A stretch of DNA of 64,000 bases from Elstera sp043721315 (lineage in GTDB: Bacteria; Pseudomonadota; Alphaproteobacteria; Elsterales; Elsteraceae). Where the stretch lies: NCBI GenBank assembly GCA_043721315.1, contig JAYSQZ010000001.1, positions 1 through 64,000 of the forward strand, written 5' to 3'. The notes under the pieces are model-generated. The model saw only the letters and a list, made by a program, of their open reading frames with translations. It did not search any database and was not told where the DNA came from. This document shows, one piece after another, positions 52,238-60,761 of this stretch; the stretch's first letter is position 1; each line of letters begins with the position of its first letter. Both the position numbers and the translations under genes were made by a program.

Positions 52238-53612
52238 TCCTTTGAGCGCGACGGATAATCCCGCCGCCGATCCCTATTTGCCGGAGGCGGCGATTTCCTC
52301 TGAAATCACCGCCCTTGGCGAACATTCTGCAACGCGCGCCTTTGTGGTGCATCCCGATTTAGGCCGCAAGGAAGGCCCCGATAGCCGCTCCATCGAGGGG
52401 CGCGTAAACGAGGCTATTGGCCTCGCCGAAGCCATTGGCCTCGACGTTCAGCGTGCCGAAGCCGTACGCTTAAAAATTCTAAAACCTGCCACTCTGTTCG
52501 GCACTGGCGTTCTCGAACGCTTAAAGCAGGGCATTGAGGCGGTTCAGGCTGCCGTTGTGATCGTCGATGGCCATTTGTCGCCCGTGCAGCAGCGCAATCT
52601 GGAGCGCGAATGGCAGGTAAAGGTTATCGACCGTACGGGGCTTATTCTCGAAATCTTTGGCGCGCGTGCCCGCACGCACGAAGGGCGGCTTCAGGTTGAG
52701 CTGGCGGCCCTCACGTATCAGCGCTCCCGGCTCGTGCGGTCGTGGACCCATCTGGAGCGCCAACGCGGCGGTTTCGGCTTCCTCGGCGGACCTGGGGAAA
52801 GCCAACTTGAAATCGACAGGCGCTTGATTGGCGACCGTATCGCCAAGCTCAAGCGCGAGCTTGAGGAGGTGAAACGTACGCGCGAACTGCATCGCGGCGC
52901 GCGCAAGAAAGTGCCTCAACCGGTTATTGCTCTCGTCGGCTACACCAATGCCGGAAAATCGACGCTGTTCAATCGGCTAACCAATGCCGAAGTGCTGGCG
53001 GAAGATATGCTGTTCGCAACCCTCGACCCGACGATGCGCGGCCTCACGCTGCCATCCGGGCGGCGGGTGATTCTGTCGGATACCGTCGGGTTCATCTCGG
53101 CGTTGCCGACGCAATTGGTGGCGGCCTTCCGGGCCACGCTGGAAGAGGTGCTGGAAGCCGATATTATCTTGCACGTCCGCGACGCCTCCCACCCCGACAG
53201 TCTGGCGCAAAAGGCCGACGTGGAAACCGTGCTACGCTCCCTTGGGCTTGAAAAGCAAGTCGATGCCGGGCTGCTGGAAGTTCTCAATAAGATTGATCGC
53301 TTGGATGGGGAAGGGCTTGCCGAGCAAACCCGCCGCGTGACCGGAACGGCGCTACCGCTATCGGCCCTCACGGGCGAGGGGATAGATGCGCTGCTAGCCT
53401 ATCTCGACGAAGCCCTGCGCGACCGCCAACAGGTGATCGCCGTCACGATCAATCCGGCAGACGGGCGGCATTTGGCTTGGCTTTACGCCCACGGCGAAGT
53501 GCTGTCGCGCGAGGATGACGAGACCGGGCAAGCGCACCTTACGGTAGGGCTTGATCCGATGGCGTTGTCGCGCTACCAGCGGCAGTTCCCGCAATCGGTG
53601 ATCGGCCTATGA
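52227..53612 (+). CDS. hflX: Ribosome-associated GTPase HflX
   Basis: GTPase that rescues stalled 70S ribosomes. An N-terminal HflX domain (about 35-200, with GRxRTHEGRLQVELA-type block) is followed by the G domain: P-loop GYTNAGKST (238-246), DPTMRG, SDTVGFISALP (G3) and NKID. GTG start inside hfq, with GGAAG a few bases upstream. 461 aa. The hfq-hflX pair is conserved across proteobacteria. Confidence 0.96.
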   Translation: MTSDPLSATDNPAADPYLPEAAISSEITALGEHSATRAFVVHPDLGRKEGPDSRSIEGRVNEAIGLAEAIGLDVQRAEAVRLKILKPATLFGTGVLERLKQGIEAVQAAVVIVDGHLSPVQQRNLEREWQVKVIDRTGLILEIFGARARTHEGRLQVELAALTYQRSRLVRSWTHLERQRGGFGFLGGPGESQLEIDRRLIGDRIAKLKRELEEVKRTRELHRGARKKVPQPVIALVGYTNAGKSTLFNRLTNAEVLAEDMLFATLDPTMRGLTLPSGRRVILSDTVGFISALPTQLVAAFRATLEEVLEADIILHVRDASHPDSLAQKADVETVLRSLGLEKQVDAGLLEVLNKIDRLDGEGLAEQTRRVTGTALPLSALTGEGIDALLAYLDEALRDRQQVIAVTINPADGRHLAWLYAHGEVLSREDDETGQAHLTVGLDPMALSRYQRQFPQSVIGL

Positions 53613-54433
53613 GCACCGCTGCCGCGCTTCTCGGCCCTGTTGCCAATTTGCTGCGGGAAACCGCAGCACGGGAGTTGGTGCCGCGTTTTCGCAATCTCGC
53701 GGCAGACGAGATTCGCGAAAAAGCCCCAAACGATCTCGTTACCGCCGCCGATCTTGCGATGGAAGCCGCCCTTACCCCCGCCTTGGAAGCGCTGTTGCCC
53801 GGCTCAACCACTGTGGGGGAGGAGGCGGTTGCCGCCGATCCCAGCGTGCGCGACCGGCTACACGGCGACGAGTGGGTTTGGGTGATTGATCCGCTCGATG
53901 GCACCGCCAATTTTGCGCGCGGGCACGCGGCGTTCGGCTCGATCCTCGCCCTCGTTCATCGCGGCGAAACCTATGCCGGGTGGATTCACGATCCGCTGAC
54001 GGGCGTTATGGCGGTTGCCGCCAAAGGGCAGGGGACGCAGGTGAATGGTGCGCTCGTGCGCCTGCCCGAACCACCCAACGATCTTGCCGACCAACACGCG
54101 GCCCTCTCGGTGCGCTTTTTTCCCGGTGAGGAGCGCAAGCGGCTGGCCACGCTTGCCAAGCGTTTCGCCTCGCAATCCCCCTGCTATTCCGCCGCGCAAG
54201 ATTATCTGCGGTTGCTCCAGGGCGACTCCCACTTAGCACTGTTCTACCGCACGTTGCCGTGGGACCATGCTGCGGGCGTTCTGCTGATTGAAGAGGCGGG
54301 CGGTTATGCCGCAAGCCCCCTCAGCGGCAAGGCTTATTCCCCGGCAGGCACCGATCCGGGCCTGCTGATCGCGGTGCGGGAAGCGCAGTGGCAGGCGGCG
54401 CGGGGGATGTTGTTTGGGGATTTTGTTGGATGA
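53609..54433 (+). CDS. Inositol-monophosphatase-family phosphatase
   Basis: Mg-dependent sugar-phosphate phosphatase fold, 274 aa. Metal ligands: Glu71 in VGEE, Asp94 and Asp97 in WVIDPLDGTANFARG, and a C-terminal Asp in PWDHAAG. In alphaproteobacteria related genes encode histidinol-phosphatase or inositol/adenosine bisphosphate phosphatases; the sequence does not separate them. ATGA overlap with hflX and with the next ORF. Confidence 0.87.
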   Translation: MSTAAALLGPVANLLRETAARELVPRFRNLAADEIREKAPNDLVTAADLAMEAALTPALEALLPGSTTVGEEAVAADPSVRDRLHGDEWVWVIDPLDGTANFARGHAAFGSILALVHRGETYAGWIHDPLTGVMAVAAKGQGTQVNGALVRLPEPPNDLADQHAALSVRFFPGEERKRLATLAKRFASQSPCYSAAQDYLRLLQGDSHLALFYRTLPWDHAAGVLLIEEAGGYAASPLSGKAYSPAGTDPGLLIAVREAQWQAARGMLFGDFVG

Positions 54434-55155
54434 GATTTGGGGGCATGAGTTTGGCACACTGGAAAGCTCTATTTCTTATTGCCGTACTCATTCCCGCAAC
54501 GAGTGCGGCCAAGGGTGATCGCCACATTAAATGCGAACAGCCCAAAGATAAGATTATGGAACGTGTCTGCACTGTTCCTGAGATTATGGCTCTGGTTGAC
54601 GAATATCAAATTGCCTGGGAGCGGAATGTTCGTGGCCTTTCGGGAGAAATTCTTATCAGTATCCAAGAAGATGGCCGAACGGCCTACGCTCATCTAAGCC
54701 AATATTGTTGGTACAATCTTATTCCAAGACCTTCTGAGGGCGCGATGGACTCTTGTATTATCAAATATCTGCGTCTTAAAATTGGAGTCCTTACTACAAA
54801 AATATTGACCCCATTGCCGGATAACTATGGTTTCATCGTAGCGCGTGAGTTCGGCTGGGCGATGCCGTTGACGGACGAGGGTCAAAACCGGATTATACCG
54901 CCAGGAATCAAGTCTCAGGGTATCGTTTTCTATCCTGAACTGACCAATCCCCGTTTTGCTGGGTGGCTAAACATACCCCATGATATTGATGCGCTGATCG
55001 ATACAAGCCGCAGTTTAGAGGTGGATTTCGATATTCTCGATATTAAGCCCGAAAGCCTTTCGTTTCGGTATCTCTCCCGCCAGAAAACGCTGGCGGGAGA
55101 GATTCGGAGTTGGGAGACCCTTAAAACGCTTGATCTGATTGGGGTGAGCAAATGA
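54430..55155 (+). CDS. Secreted LprI-like (DUF1311-type) protein
   Basis: 241 aa with a signal peptide (about 1-26, ending TSAAKG). The following stretch has Cys35 and Cys47 in the spacing CEQPKDKIMERVC, then PEIMALVDEYQIAWE, resembling the N-terminus of lysozyme-inhibitor LprI proteins. The remaining 180 residues are not recognised. Codon choice is more AT-rich than neighbours, suggesting transfer. Start ATG 54430 overlaps the IMPase stop (ATGA); ATG 54445 is an alternative. A 14-bp hairpin lies near its 3' end. Confidence 0.7.
   Translation: MRFGGMSLAHWKALFLIAVLIPATSAAKGDRHIKCEQPKDKIMERVCTVPEIMALVDEYQIAWERNVRGLSGEILISIQEDGRTAYAHLSQYCWYNLIPRPSEGAMDSCIIKYLRLKIGVLTTKILTPLPDNYGFIVAREFGWAMPLTDEGQNRIIPPGIKSQGIVFYPELTNPRFAGWLNIPHDIDALIDTSRSLEVDFDILDIKPESLSFRYLSRQKTLAGEIRSWETLKTLDLIGVSK
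55070..55103. other. Perfect 14-bp hairpin inside a coding region
   Basis: 55070-55083 is the exact reverse complement of 55090-55103, with a 6-nt loop. It lies in frame in the LprI-like ORF, encoding LSRQKTLAGEI-type residues, 50 nt before its stop and the next start. It may fold in the mRNA and affect the downstream LprI gene. Confidence 0.75.
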
Positions 55156-56162
55156 CCCGGTTCGTGCTTGGCCTCTGTCTGACTCTTACCGGACTGGCGG
55201 CAATCTCCAGTGTGACCCAGGCGCAAACTGGCCCCAGCTTCGCCTGCACTAAAGCCACTACCGAAGTCGAGAAAACTATCTGCGCGTCGCCCAGTCTGTC
55301 TGAAGCAGATGTGGCGCTGGCTGCCGCCTACCGCGATGCTCTCGCCCGCGCGCCAGAAGCCGCGAAGCTGCTGCTGCGTGCCGATCAGCGTGGTTGGATC
55401 GCCCATATCGGAAAAATCTGTCAAGCGCGGTGGGCACCGAAGGACGACGGGAGCGCGTATGTCAAAGGCTGCATCGGTAATGCCCAGACCCAGCAAACGG
55501 AGTTCTATCGGAACGACGCGCTAACGACGCTGCCCGATCCTTACGGTGTTTTGCTGGCCCGCCAGAGCTACAGCAGCGCCCCGGTGGCCGAAGCCGATCA
55601 GATGGATCATCTGAAGCGTATTCGTGTAGAAGAGCGCCGTTTTCCGCAGTTTCTAGCCCCTACCTTAAAGTCTTTGAGTGCAACAGCTTCAAAGTCCGCC
55701 GAGGACGATGCTTTCGAAACTCAGCATACGTTTAAGGTCAGCCTTTACCGGAAGCAACTCTTGGTGCTTGAATCCTCGATTTATGTTTATCACGGCGGCG
55801 CACACGGGCTTTACGGCTCCGATTTTACCGCGATTGATCTCGCACGTTCCCGTAAATTAACAGAAGCAGATATTTTTCGGCCCAGTATGGCTTGGCGCGC
55901 GCTCCTCGCCCGTGAGGCTGATAAGTCCTTGCGCGTTATCGCCAAACAGGAAGATTGGGACTACGAGCCGCTTGCCGCTGCCGATATTCTAACGGCTGTC
56001 GGCGAGCCGGGGCGCTGGGTGCCGAAAGAAAACTTCGGTATCTATTTCGGCTTATATGAGGTTGGTCCCTATGCTGTCGGCCCTCAACTCGCGCAGATAC
56101 CCTATTCGGTTCTGCGCGAGTATTTCACCCCAGAGTTCAAAGCCCTAATCGGCCTCGACTAG
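55152..56162 (+). CDS. Secreted LprI-like protein with RsiV/DUF3298-type C-terminus
   Basis: 336 aa. Signal peptide about 1-24. The LprI (DUF1311) domain spans about 30-110 with Cys32, Cys44, Cys90 and Cys107 (FACTKATTEVEKTICASP; WIAHIGKIC), likely forming disulfides. The C-terminal half has VYHGGAHGLYG (His214 region) and IDLARSRKLTEADIF, as in RsiV/PdaC-type DUF3298 domains, some of which bind lysozyme. A role in lysozyme resistance or envelope protection is plausible but inferred. ATGA overlap with the preceding LprI-like gene; stop overlaps the convergent SDR gene. Confidence 0.8.
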   Translation: MTRFVLGLCLTLTGLAAISSVTQAQTGPSFACTKATTEVEKTICASPSLSEADVALAAAYRDALARAPEAAKLLLRADQRGWIAHIGKICQARWAPKDDGSAYVKGCIGNAQTQQTEFYRNDALTTLPDPYGVLLARQSYSSAPVAEADQMDHLKRIRVEERRFPQFLAPTLKSLSATASKSAEDDAFETQHTFKVSLYRKQLLVLESSIYVYHGGAHGLYGSDFTAIDLARSRKLTEADIFRPSMAWRALLAREADKSLRVIAKQEDWDYEPLAAADILTAVGEPGRWVPKENFGIYFGLYEVGPYAVGPQLAQIPYSVLREYFTPEFKALIGLD

Positions 56163-56929
56163 CCCTGACGCTTTACCGCCAGCGGGCCGGGGGCTTGGCA
56201 GGTGGGCATCATTTGAATGCTGTTGATGTTCACATGCGCGGGCAGGGCTGTGACCCAAAAGATCGCTTCGGCGATATCTTCCGCTAGTAGCGGCTGGGTG
56301 CCTGCGTACATGGCAGCCGCCTTGGCGTCGTCGCCTTTGAAGCGGATGTTCGAGAACTCCGTACCACCACACAGGCCCGGCTGAATATCGCTGACGCGCA
56401 CATTGGTGCCAACCAGATCGGCGCGCAGGTTAAGGGCGAACTGATGCACGAAGGCTTTTGTCGCCCCATACACGTGCCCGCCTGGATAGGGGTATTTTGC
56501 CGCAGTCGAGCCGAGCATAACGATATGGCCGCGCCCCCGCGCCAGCATACCAGGTAGCAGCAGGCGCGTTGCAAACATCATACCCTTCACGTTGGTATCG
56601 ACCATCACTTCCCAATCATCGAGATCGGCTTCCGGTGCCGGACCAAGCCCGAGGGCGAGACCCGCGTTATTCACCAAAACATCGACCTCGGCAAAAGGGG
56701 CGGGGAGGCTTGCGAAGGCGGCTTCCGTCGCTTTACGGTCGCGCGCATCCAGTACCAGCGGCAGGAGTTTGTCGGCCCCAAACTCCGCCTGAAGCTCCTG
56801 AAGCCGGTCTTCCCGGCGTCCGGTGGCGATAACCTTATGCCCTTCGGTGATAAAACGGCGGGCGATGGCCGTGCCGAACCCGGCGGTAGCCCCGGTTACG
56901 AGAACGGTTTTGGTGAAAGAAACGGACAT
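56159..56929 (-). CDS. SDR-family oxidoreductase (YdfG-like)
   Basis: 256-aa short-chain dehydrogenase. TGATAGFG (12-19), NNAG (87-90), Ser141, Tyr154 and Lys158 (YGATK) are present. The KYPYPGGHVYGATKAFV block and the C-terminal HVNINSIQMMP resemble E. coli YdfG, an NADP-dependent 3-hydroxy acid / serine dehydrogenase acting also in malonic semialdehyde reduction. The substrate is inferred from resemblance only. It may be co-transcribed with the tautomerase upstream (52-nt gap). Confidence 0.87.
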   Translation of the reverse strand: MSVSFTKTVLVTGATAGFGTAIARRFITEGHKVIATGRREDRLQELQAEFGADKLLPLVLDARDRKATEAAFASLPAPFAEVDVLVNNAGLALGLGPAPEADLDDWEVMVDTNVKGMMFATRLLLPGMLARGRGHIVMLGSTAAKYPYPGGHVYGATKAFVHQFALNLRADLVGTNVRVSDIQPGLCGGTEFSNIRFKGDDAKAAAMYAGTQPLLAEDIAEAIFWVTALPAHVNINSIQMMPTCQAPGPLAVKRQG

Positions 56930-56981
56930 CCAGGCACTCCAAGCTCAATAAAGCGGATCGGTGAGGCGGCAGTTTACGCAC

Positions 56982-57356
56982 CTAGCAATATTGAGCAACC
57001 CCAAGCCCGAAGGACCAGTCGGGCAGGTCATTTTCAGACAATGAGACCAGCACGTCTTCCGCCCGTAACCCGAGCGCGACCAGATTGGCCGCGATGACGG
57101 CATAGAGCGCTTTTTTTAACTCCACTGTGCGGCCTTGGCGTAGATAGATTTGCACAATCAGCGCGTTCGGACTGCGCGCAATCCCGAGGTAGGTTGCGTC
57201 GATTATTAGGTGTGCGGGATCGTGCAGTGTGATTACCTGAAATCTATCGTCGGCAGGGATACCAATAGCCGACACGAGGGCATTGTGAACCGCATCGGCA
57301 ATCGGGCGGGCCTGGTCGGCCAGGGTTTTCGGCAGATCGAGACGAACGAGGGGCAT
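56982..57356 (-). CDS. Tautomerase-family protein
   Basis: 124 aa; Pro2 (after Met removal, the catalytic N-terminal proline) is in place: MPLVRLDLP. It is twice the size of 4-oxalocrotonate tautomerase and has the length of the MIF/malonate-semialdehyde-decarboxylase-like or DUF1904-type groups. DLPDWSFGLGVAQY ends the protein. Substrate unknown. It sits in the accessory group between the LprI pair and the LysR gene. Confidence 0.82.
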   Translation of the reverse strand: MPLVRLDLPKTLADQARPIADAVHNALVSAIGIPADDRFQVITLHDPAHLIIDATYLGIARSPNALIVQIYLRQGRTVELKKALYAVIAANLVALGLRAEDVLVSLSENDLPDWSFGLGVAQYC

Positions 57357-57436
57357 CGGTTTTCTCCGAGTGAGGGAAGGTCTGTCTTGCCGTTATAGCC
57401 CCTCGCATCAATGCCCAGCGTTAATAGTTGATTTAT

Positions 57437-58093
57437 CTACAGGCTGGCGAGCAGTTTCTCTGCGACGGCTCCCGACGATTGCGGGTTCTGCCCCGTAATC
57501 AGTTTGCCATCTTGCACCGCGTGCGATGACCAATTGGGTGCAGGACTGTGAGTTGCGCCAAGGTCTTTCAGCCGGGTCTCTAGCAGGAAAGGAACCTTAT
57601 CAGTTCCGCCTGCGGCGGCTTCCTCCGAGTTGGTGAAGGCGGCAAGGGTACGCCCGGCGACAAACGGTGTACCATCAGCCCGGTAGAAGCCGCCGAACAC
57701 GGCAGGGGCGTGGCAAACGCTGGCGATAATGCGGCCCGAATCCTCAAAACGCTGCAACAGGCGGTGCAAGCCCGTATTGAAGGGCATATCGAACATTGTA
57801 CCGTGGCCGCCGGGCATATATATCGCATCGAACTCATCAACATTAAGTATATTAAAGGCCGGAGTCGTGGCCAGCGTTGCCGTCGCATCGGCCCAAAGGG
57901 TCGCTTGATCGGCGCTCGGTTGGCTTTTGGGATCGACGGGAACCACGCCGCCCGATACGGACGCGACCGTAACGCGATGCCCGGCCCCCGTGATAACGCG
58001 GTAAGGAACGGCGTGCTCCTCCAGCCAAATGCCGGTTTTCTCGCCGTTCAGCAAGCGATCATAACTCGTTAAAACAAAAAGGATATTTTTCAT
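57437..58093 (-). CDS. DJ-1/PfpI-family protein (Hsp31-like)
   Basis: 218 aa. Nucleophile elbow SVCHAP with Cys127-His128, and an early Glu in WLEEHAVPY, as in Hsp31/glyoxalase III class-I glutamine-amidotransferase-like proteins. These act on methylglyoxal or as chaperones. Start at ATG 58093 opens the conserved MKNILFVLTSYD; a longer frame adds 15 residues without support. It is divergent from the LysR gene 100 nt away, its likely regulator. Confidence 0.88.
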   Translation of the reverse strand: MKNILFVLTSYDRLLNGEKTGIWLEEHAVPYRVITGAGHRVTVASVSGGVVPVDPKSQPSADQATLWADATATLATTPAFNILNVDEFDAIYMPGGHGTMFDMPFNTGLHRLLQRFEDSGRIIASVCHAPAVFGGFYRADGTPFVAGRTLAAFTNSEEAAAGGTDKVPFLLETRLKDLGATHSPAPNWSSHAVQDGKLITGQNPQSSGAVAEKLLASL

Positions 58094-58168
58094 GGGACAG
58101 TTCCTTAAGGGGTGGAGCCACACCATGCCCCGCAACACATCATACTACAATTTTATTTCTATGATTTT

Positions 58169-58192
58169 AGATATACGCTAAACTATATATCT
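58169..58192. promoter_or_regulatory. AT-rich palindrome touching the LysR start
   Basis: AGATATA (58169-58175) and TATATCT (58186-58192) form a 7-bp inverted repeat with a 10-nt spacer in the divergent gap between the DJ-1 and LysR genes. The right arm ends one base before the LysR ATG (58194). It fits a LysR-type operator in size. No Shine-Dalgarno is possible between it and the ATG. Confidence 0.45.
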
Positions 58193-58193
58193 G

Positions 58194-59141
58194 ATGCGCT
58201 ATGATCTAAACCTGCTCCGAACTTTCGTCGCCCTCGTGGAAGAGCGCAGCGTTACCCAGGCCGCCGAACGTTTAGGCGTCACGCAACCCGCGCTTAGTAA
58301 TACGCTCACGCGGTTGCGGGCTTTGTTTCGTGATCCGCTGTTCGTGCGGGCGCGCTATGGCATTCAGCCGACCCAGAAAGCCGTGGATTTAGCACCAGAA
58401 ATTGCAGCGGCTTTGGCCGAGTTGGACCGGATCGTTCTGGGCCAGCAAGTGTTCGACCCGTCCCACGCCCGCGATCACCTCACCATCGCGGCGAATGGCT
58501 ATGTGGAATATGTGCTGCTGCCGCATCTTGTGGCCGAACTCGGCCAGCGCGCGCCCGGTATGCGCCTGCGAATTATTCCGTTCGGGGCGGATTTAGCGGA
58601 AACGGGCGTCGTCTCTGGCACCACGGCGCTCGTGCTCGGGCGCGTCACCGATCCGCCGGATACGCTGGTGGTGCAGTTGCTCATGACCGATGGGCTAGCC
58701 TGCATTGTTCGCGCCGACCACCCGCGCGTCGCCGATCATCTAACTCAGGAACAGTATGAGAGCCTCAAGCACGTCAATTTATTGCCGCCGGGCCGGTTAC
58801 GCGCCGGGCTGTTTCAAGCGTTGGAGCGGGCAGGGTTAACGCGCGAGGTGGTGGTGTCGGTCACGCATTTTCTGGCAATTCCCGATCTGATCGCCGTTAC
58901 CGATTATTGCAGCACGTTGCCCCAGCAAATTTGCCGACGCCTTGCCGACGATAAGCGCTTGAAAATTCTGCCATCGCCGGTCGATCTCGGGCGCTTCCCA
59001 GTCCAAATGGCGTGGCACACGCGCTACCGCCAAGACCCGGTTCACCGTTGGCTCCGGGAGCTATTGGTAGAGATCGCCAATCGCGTCAGCGCAGCGCCTG
59101 GAACTGGGCCTGGAACTGGTAATTTAACAGGTTCACTCTAA
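58194..59141 (+). CDS. LysR-family transcriptional regulator
   Basis: 315 aa. HTH about 17-37 (SVTQAAERLGVTQPALSNTL), linker helix, then a periplasmic-binding-protein-like effector domain. FRDPLFVRARYGIQPT and DLAPEI follow the HTH as in NodD/SyrM-like members. Divergent from the DJ-1/PfpI gene, so that gene is the likely target. The ATG abuts the palindrome, so its translation may be leaderless or the start may lie downstream. Confidence 0.9.
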   Translation: MRYDLNLLRTFVALVEERSVTQAAERLGVTQPALSNTLTRLRALFRDPLFVRARYGIQPTQKAVDLAPEIAAALAELDRIVLGQQVFDPSHARDHLTIAANGYVEYVLLPHLVAELGQRAPGMRLRIIPFGADLAETGVVSGTTALVLGRVTDPPDTLVVQLLMTDGLACIVRADHPRVADHLTQEQYESLKHVNLLPPGRLRAGLFQALERAGLTREVVVSVTHFLAIPDLIAVTDYCSTLPQQICRRLADDKRLKILPSPVDLGRFPVQMAWHTRYRQDPVHRWLRELLVEIANRVSAAPGTGPGTGNLTGSL

Positions 59142-59291
59142 GTGGGATTTTATCAATTCATCACATAATATGCATTATGCGACATTTGGGTTAGGCGCGG
59201 ATGCGTGCAATGCCTTGCTGCCATCCCGGTGGTTTTCTATACTCTAAAACTGCGTTTAACCGCTCGGTTGTGCGCCTGAGGAGATAATCGC

Positions 59292-59924
59292 GTGATCCTG
59301 TTGTTTCGCCACGGGCAAACCCTGTGGAACCAGAGTTTCCGAATGCAAGGCGCGGGCGATTCGGCGCTGACGGATCTTGGAAAAGCACAGGCGCGCGCGA
59401 TGGGCGTGGCGGCACGGGCGTTTCTGGCTAGCCGCTATCCCGCCCCCGGCCCGCTCCCGCTTCAGATTAGCCCGTTGGGGCGAACCCGGCAAACGGCGGC
59501 GCTGATTGCCGAAGAACTCATGCGCGGCCCCGGCGGTTACGCCCTTAGCCACCGGATCGAACCCCGCCTTAAGGAAATGACCGCAGGGGCTTGGGAAGGC
59601 CAGGATTGGCGGCAAGTCCGCGCTAACCTGCCGCCCGACCAGCATCATCTTGACGTTATTGATATTTTTCGCGCCGCGCCCGGCGGCGAAGGCGATGCGG
59701 CAGCGATTATGCGGCTCGACCGCTGGTTGGACGATCATGCCGAAGTTACGGTGCCGCATCTTGTAATATCGCACGGGATTTCCGGTATTATCTTGCGCGG
59801 TCTTTATCTGGGTCTTGATGAAGAGGCAATGTTCACTCAAGACCGCCCGCAGGACGCTTTTTATGTGCTCAGCAAGGGCCAGGCCCTTCGCGTTCCTGTT
59901 GCCTTGGAGGGTAGTGCCGCATGA
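59292..59924 (+). CDS. Histidine phosphatase (phosphoglycerate-mutase-like)
   Basis: 210 aa, RHG motif at 6-8 (LLFRHGQTLWN) with phospho-acceptor His7, and a second catalytic His in VISHGISG. ISPLGRTRQTAALIAE is the conserved second block. The family includes cofactor-dependent mutases and broad phosphatases; this one is more phosphatase-like. GTG start with GAGGAG upstream. ATGA overlap with mazG. Confidence 0.87.
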   Translation: MILLFRHGQTLWNQSFRMQGAGDSALTDLGKAQARAMGVAARAFLASRYPAPGPLPLQISPLGRTRQTAALIAEELMRGPGGYALSHRIEPRLKEMTAGAWEGQDWRQVRANLPPDQHHLDVIDIFRAAPGGEGDAAAIMRLDRWLDDHAEVTVPHLVISHGISGIILRGLYLGLDEEAMFTQDRPQDAFYVLSKGQALRVPVALEGSAA

Positions 59925-60742
59925 CGCTGCCCCCGCCCGATCATGCCGACCCGATGCAGCGCCTGCTGGCCATCATGGCCCGGCTGCGCGACCCTGAAAC
60001 CGGTTGCCCGTGGGATTTAGAGCAGTCGCACGCAACCATCGTTCCCTACACCATCGAGGAAGCCTATGAGGTGGCCGATGCCGTCGCCGAGGGCGACCCG
60101 CAGGCGCTGAAGGAGGAGTTGGGCGACCTGCTGTTGCAGGTGGTGTTCCAGGCCCAGATTTCCCAAGATGCAGGCGGCTTTACCTTCGCCGATGTGGCGG
60201 ACGCTATCGCTACCAAAATGATCCGCCGCCACCCGCACGTCTTCACCGCCCCCGATGGCCGCGATTCCGATGGGCAGGTAGCGGCCTGGGAAGTGATTAA
60301 AGCCGAAGAGCGCGCGGCGAAAGCTACAGAAGAGCCGAGCAGCGTGCTCGATGGCGTCGCCCGCGCCCTGCCCGCCCTGCTCCGCGCGCTAAAACTGCAA
60401 AAACGCGCCGCCCGCGTCGGCTTCGACTGGACCGACCCGACCGATGTGTTCGACAAACTGCGCGAGGAGTTGGGCGAGTTCGAGCGCGAGTTTGTGGCCC
60501 CCACCCGCGACACGGCCCGCCTGGAAGATGAGCTAGGCGACATCCTGTTCTGCGCCGTCAACCTCGCCCGCCACCTAAACATCGACCCAGAAGCCGCCCT
60601 ACGCTCAACCAACGCTAAGTTCGACCGGCGGTTCCGCTTTATCGAAACGGCGCTGACGGCGGACGGGAAATCGGTGGAGGCGGCGAGTTTGGCGGAGATG
60701 GAGGCACTGTGGCAGGCGGCGAAGCGAGAAAAAGCGCTTTAA
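59921..60742 (+). CDS. mazG: Nucleoside triphosphate pyrophosphohydrolase MazG
   Basis: All-alpha NTP pyrophosphatase that hydrolyses (d)NTPs to monophosphates, limiting mutagenic or alarmone-related nucleotides. Two MazG repeats: the first with GCPWDLEQSH and EEAYEVADA...EELGDLLLQVVF, the second with VGFDWTDP and EELGEFE...EDELGDILFCAVNLARH. The EExxE and ExxD metal motifs are present in both halves. 273 aa. In relatives mazG often follows hflX; here about 6 kb intervenes. Confidence 0.94.
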   Translation: MTLPPPDHADPMQRLLAIMARLRDPETGCPWDLEQSHATIVPYTIEEAYEVADAVAEGDPQALKEELGDLLLQVVFQAQISQDAGGFTFADVADAIATKMIRRHPHVFTAPDGRDSDGQVAAWEVIKAEERAAKATEEPSSVLDGVARALPALLRALKLQKRAARVGFDWTDPTDVFDKLREELGEFEREFVAPTRDTARLEDELGDILFCAVNLARHLNIDPEAALRSTNAKFDRRFRFIETALTADGKSVEAASLAEMEALWQAAKREKAL

Positions 60743-60761
60743 GCAGCTTGGAGAAGTAGGC

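Noticed and set aside
59164..59179. CATAAT-ATGC-ATTATG palindrome after the LysR gene
   Set aside because: Six-bp arms in AT-rich DNA without a linked gene; too weak to call a site.
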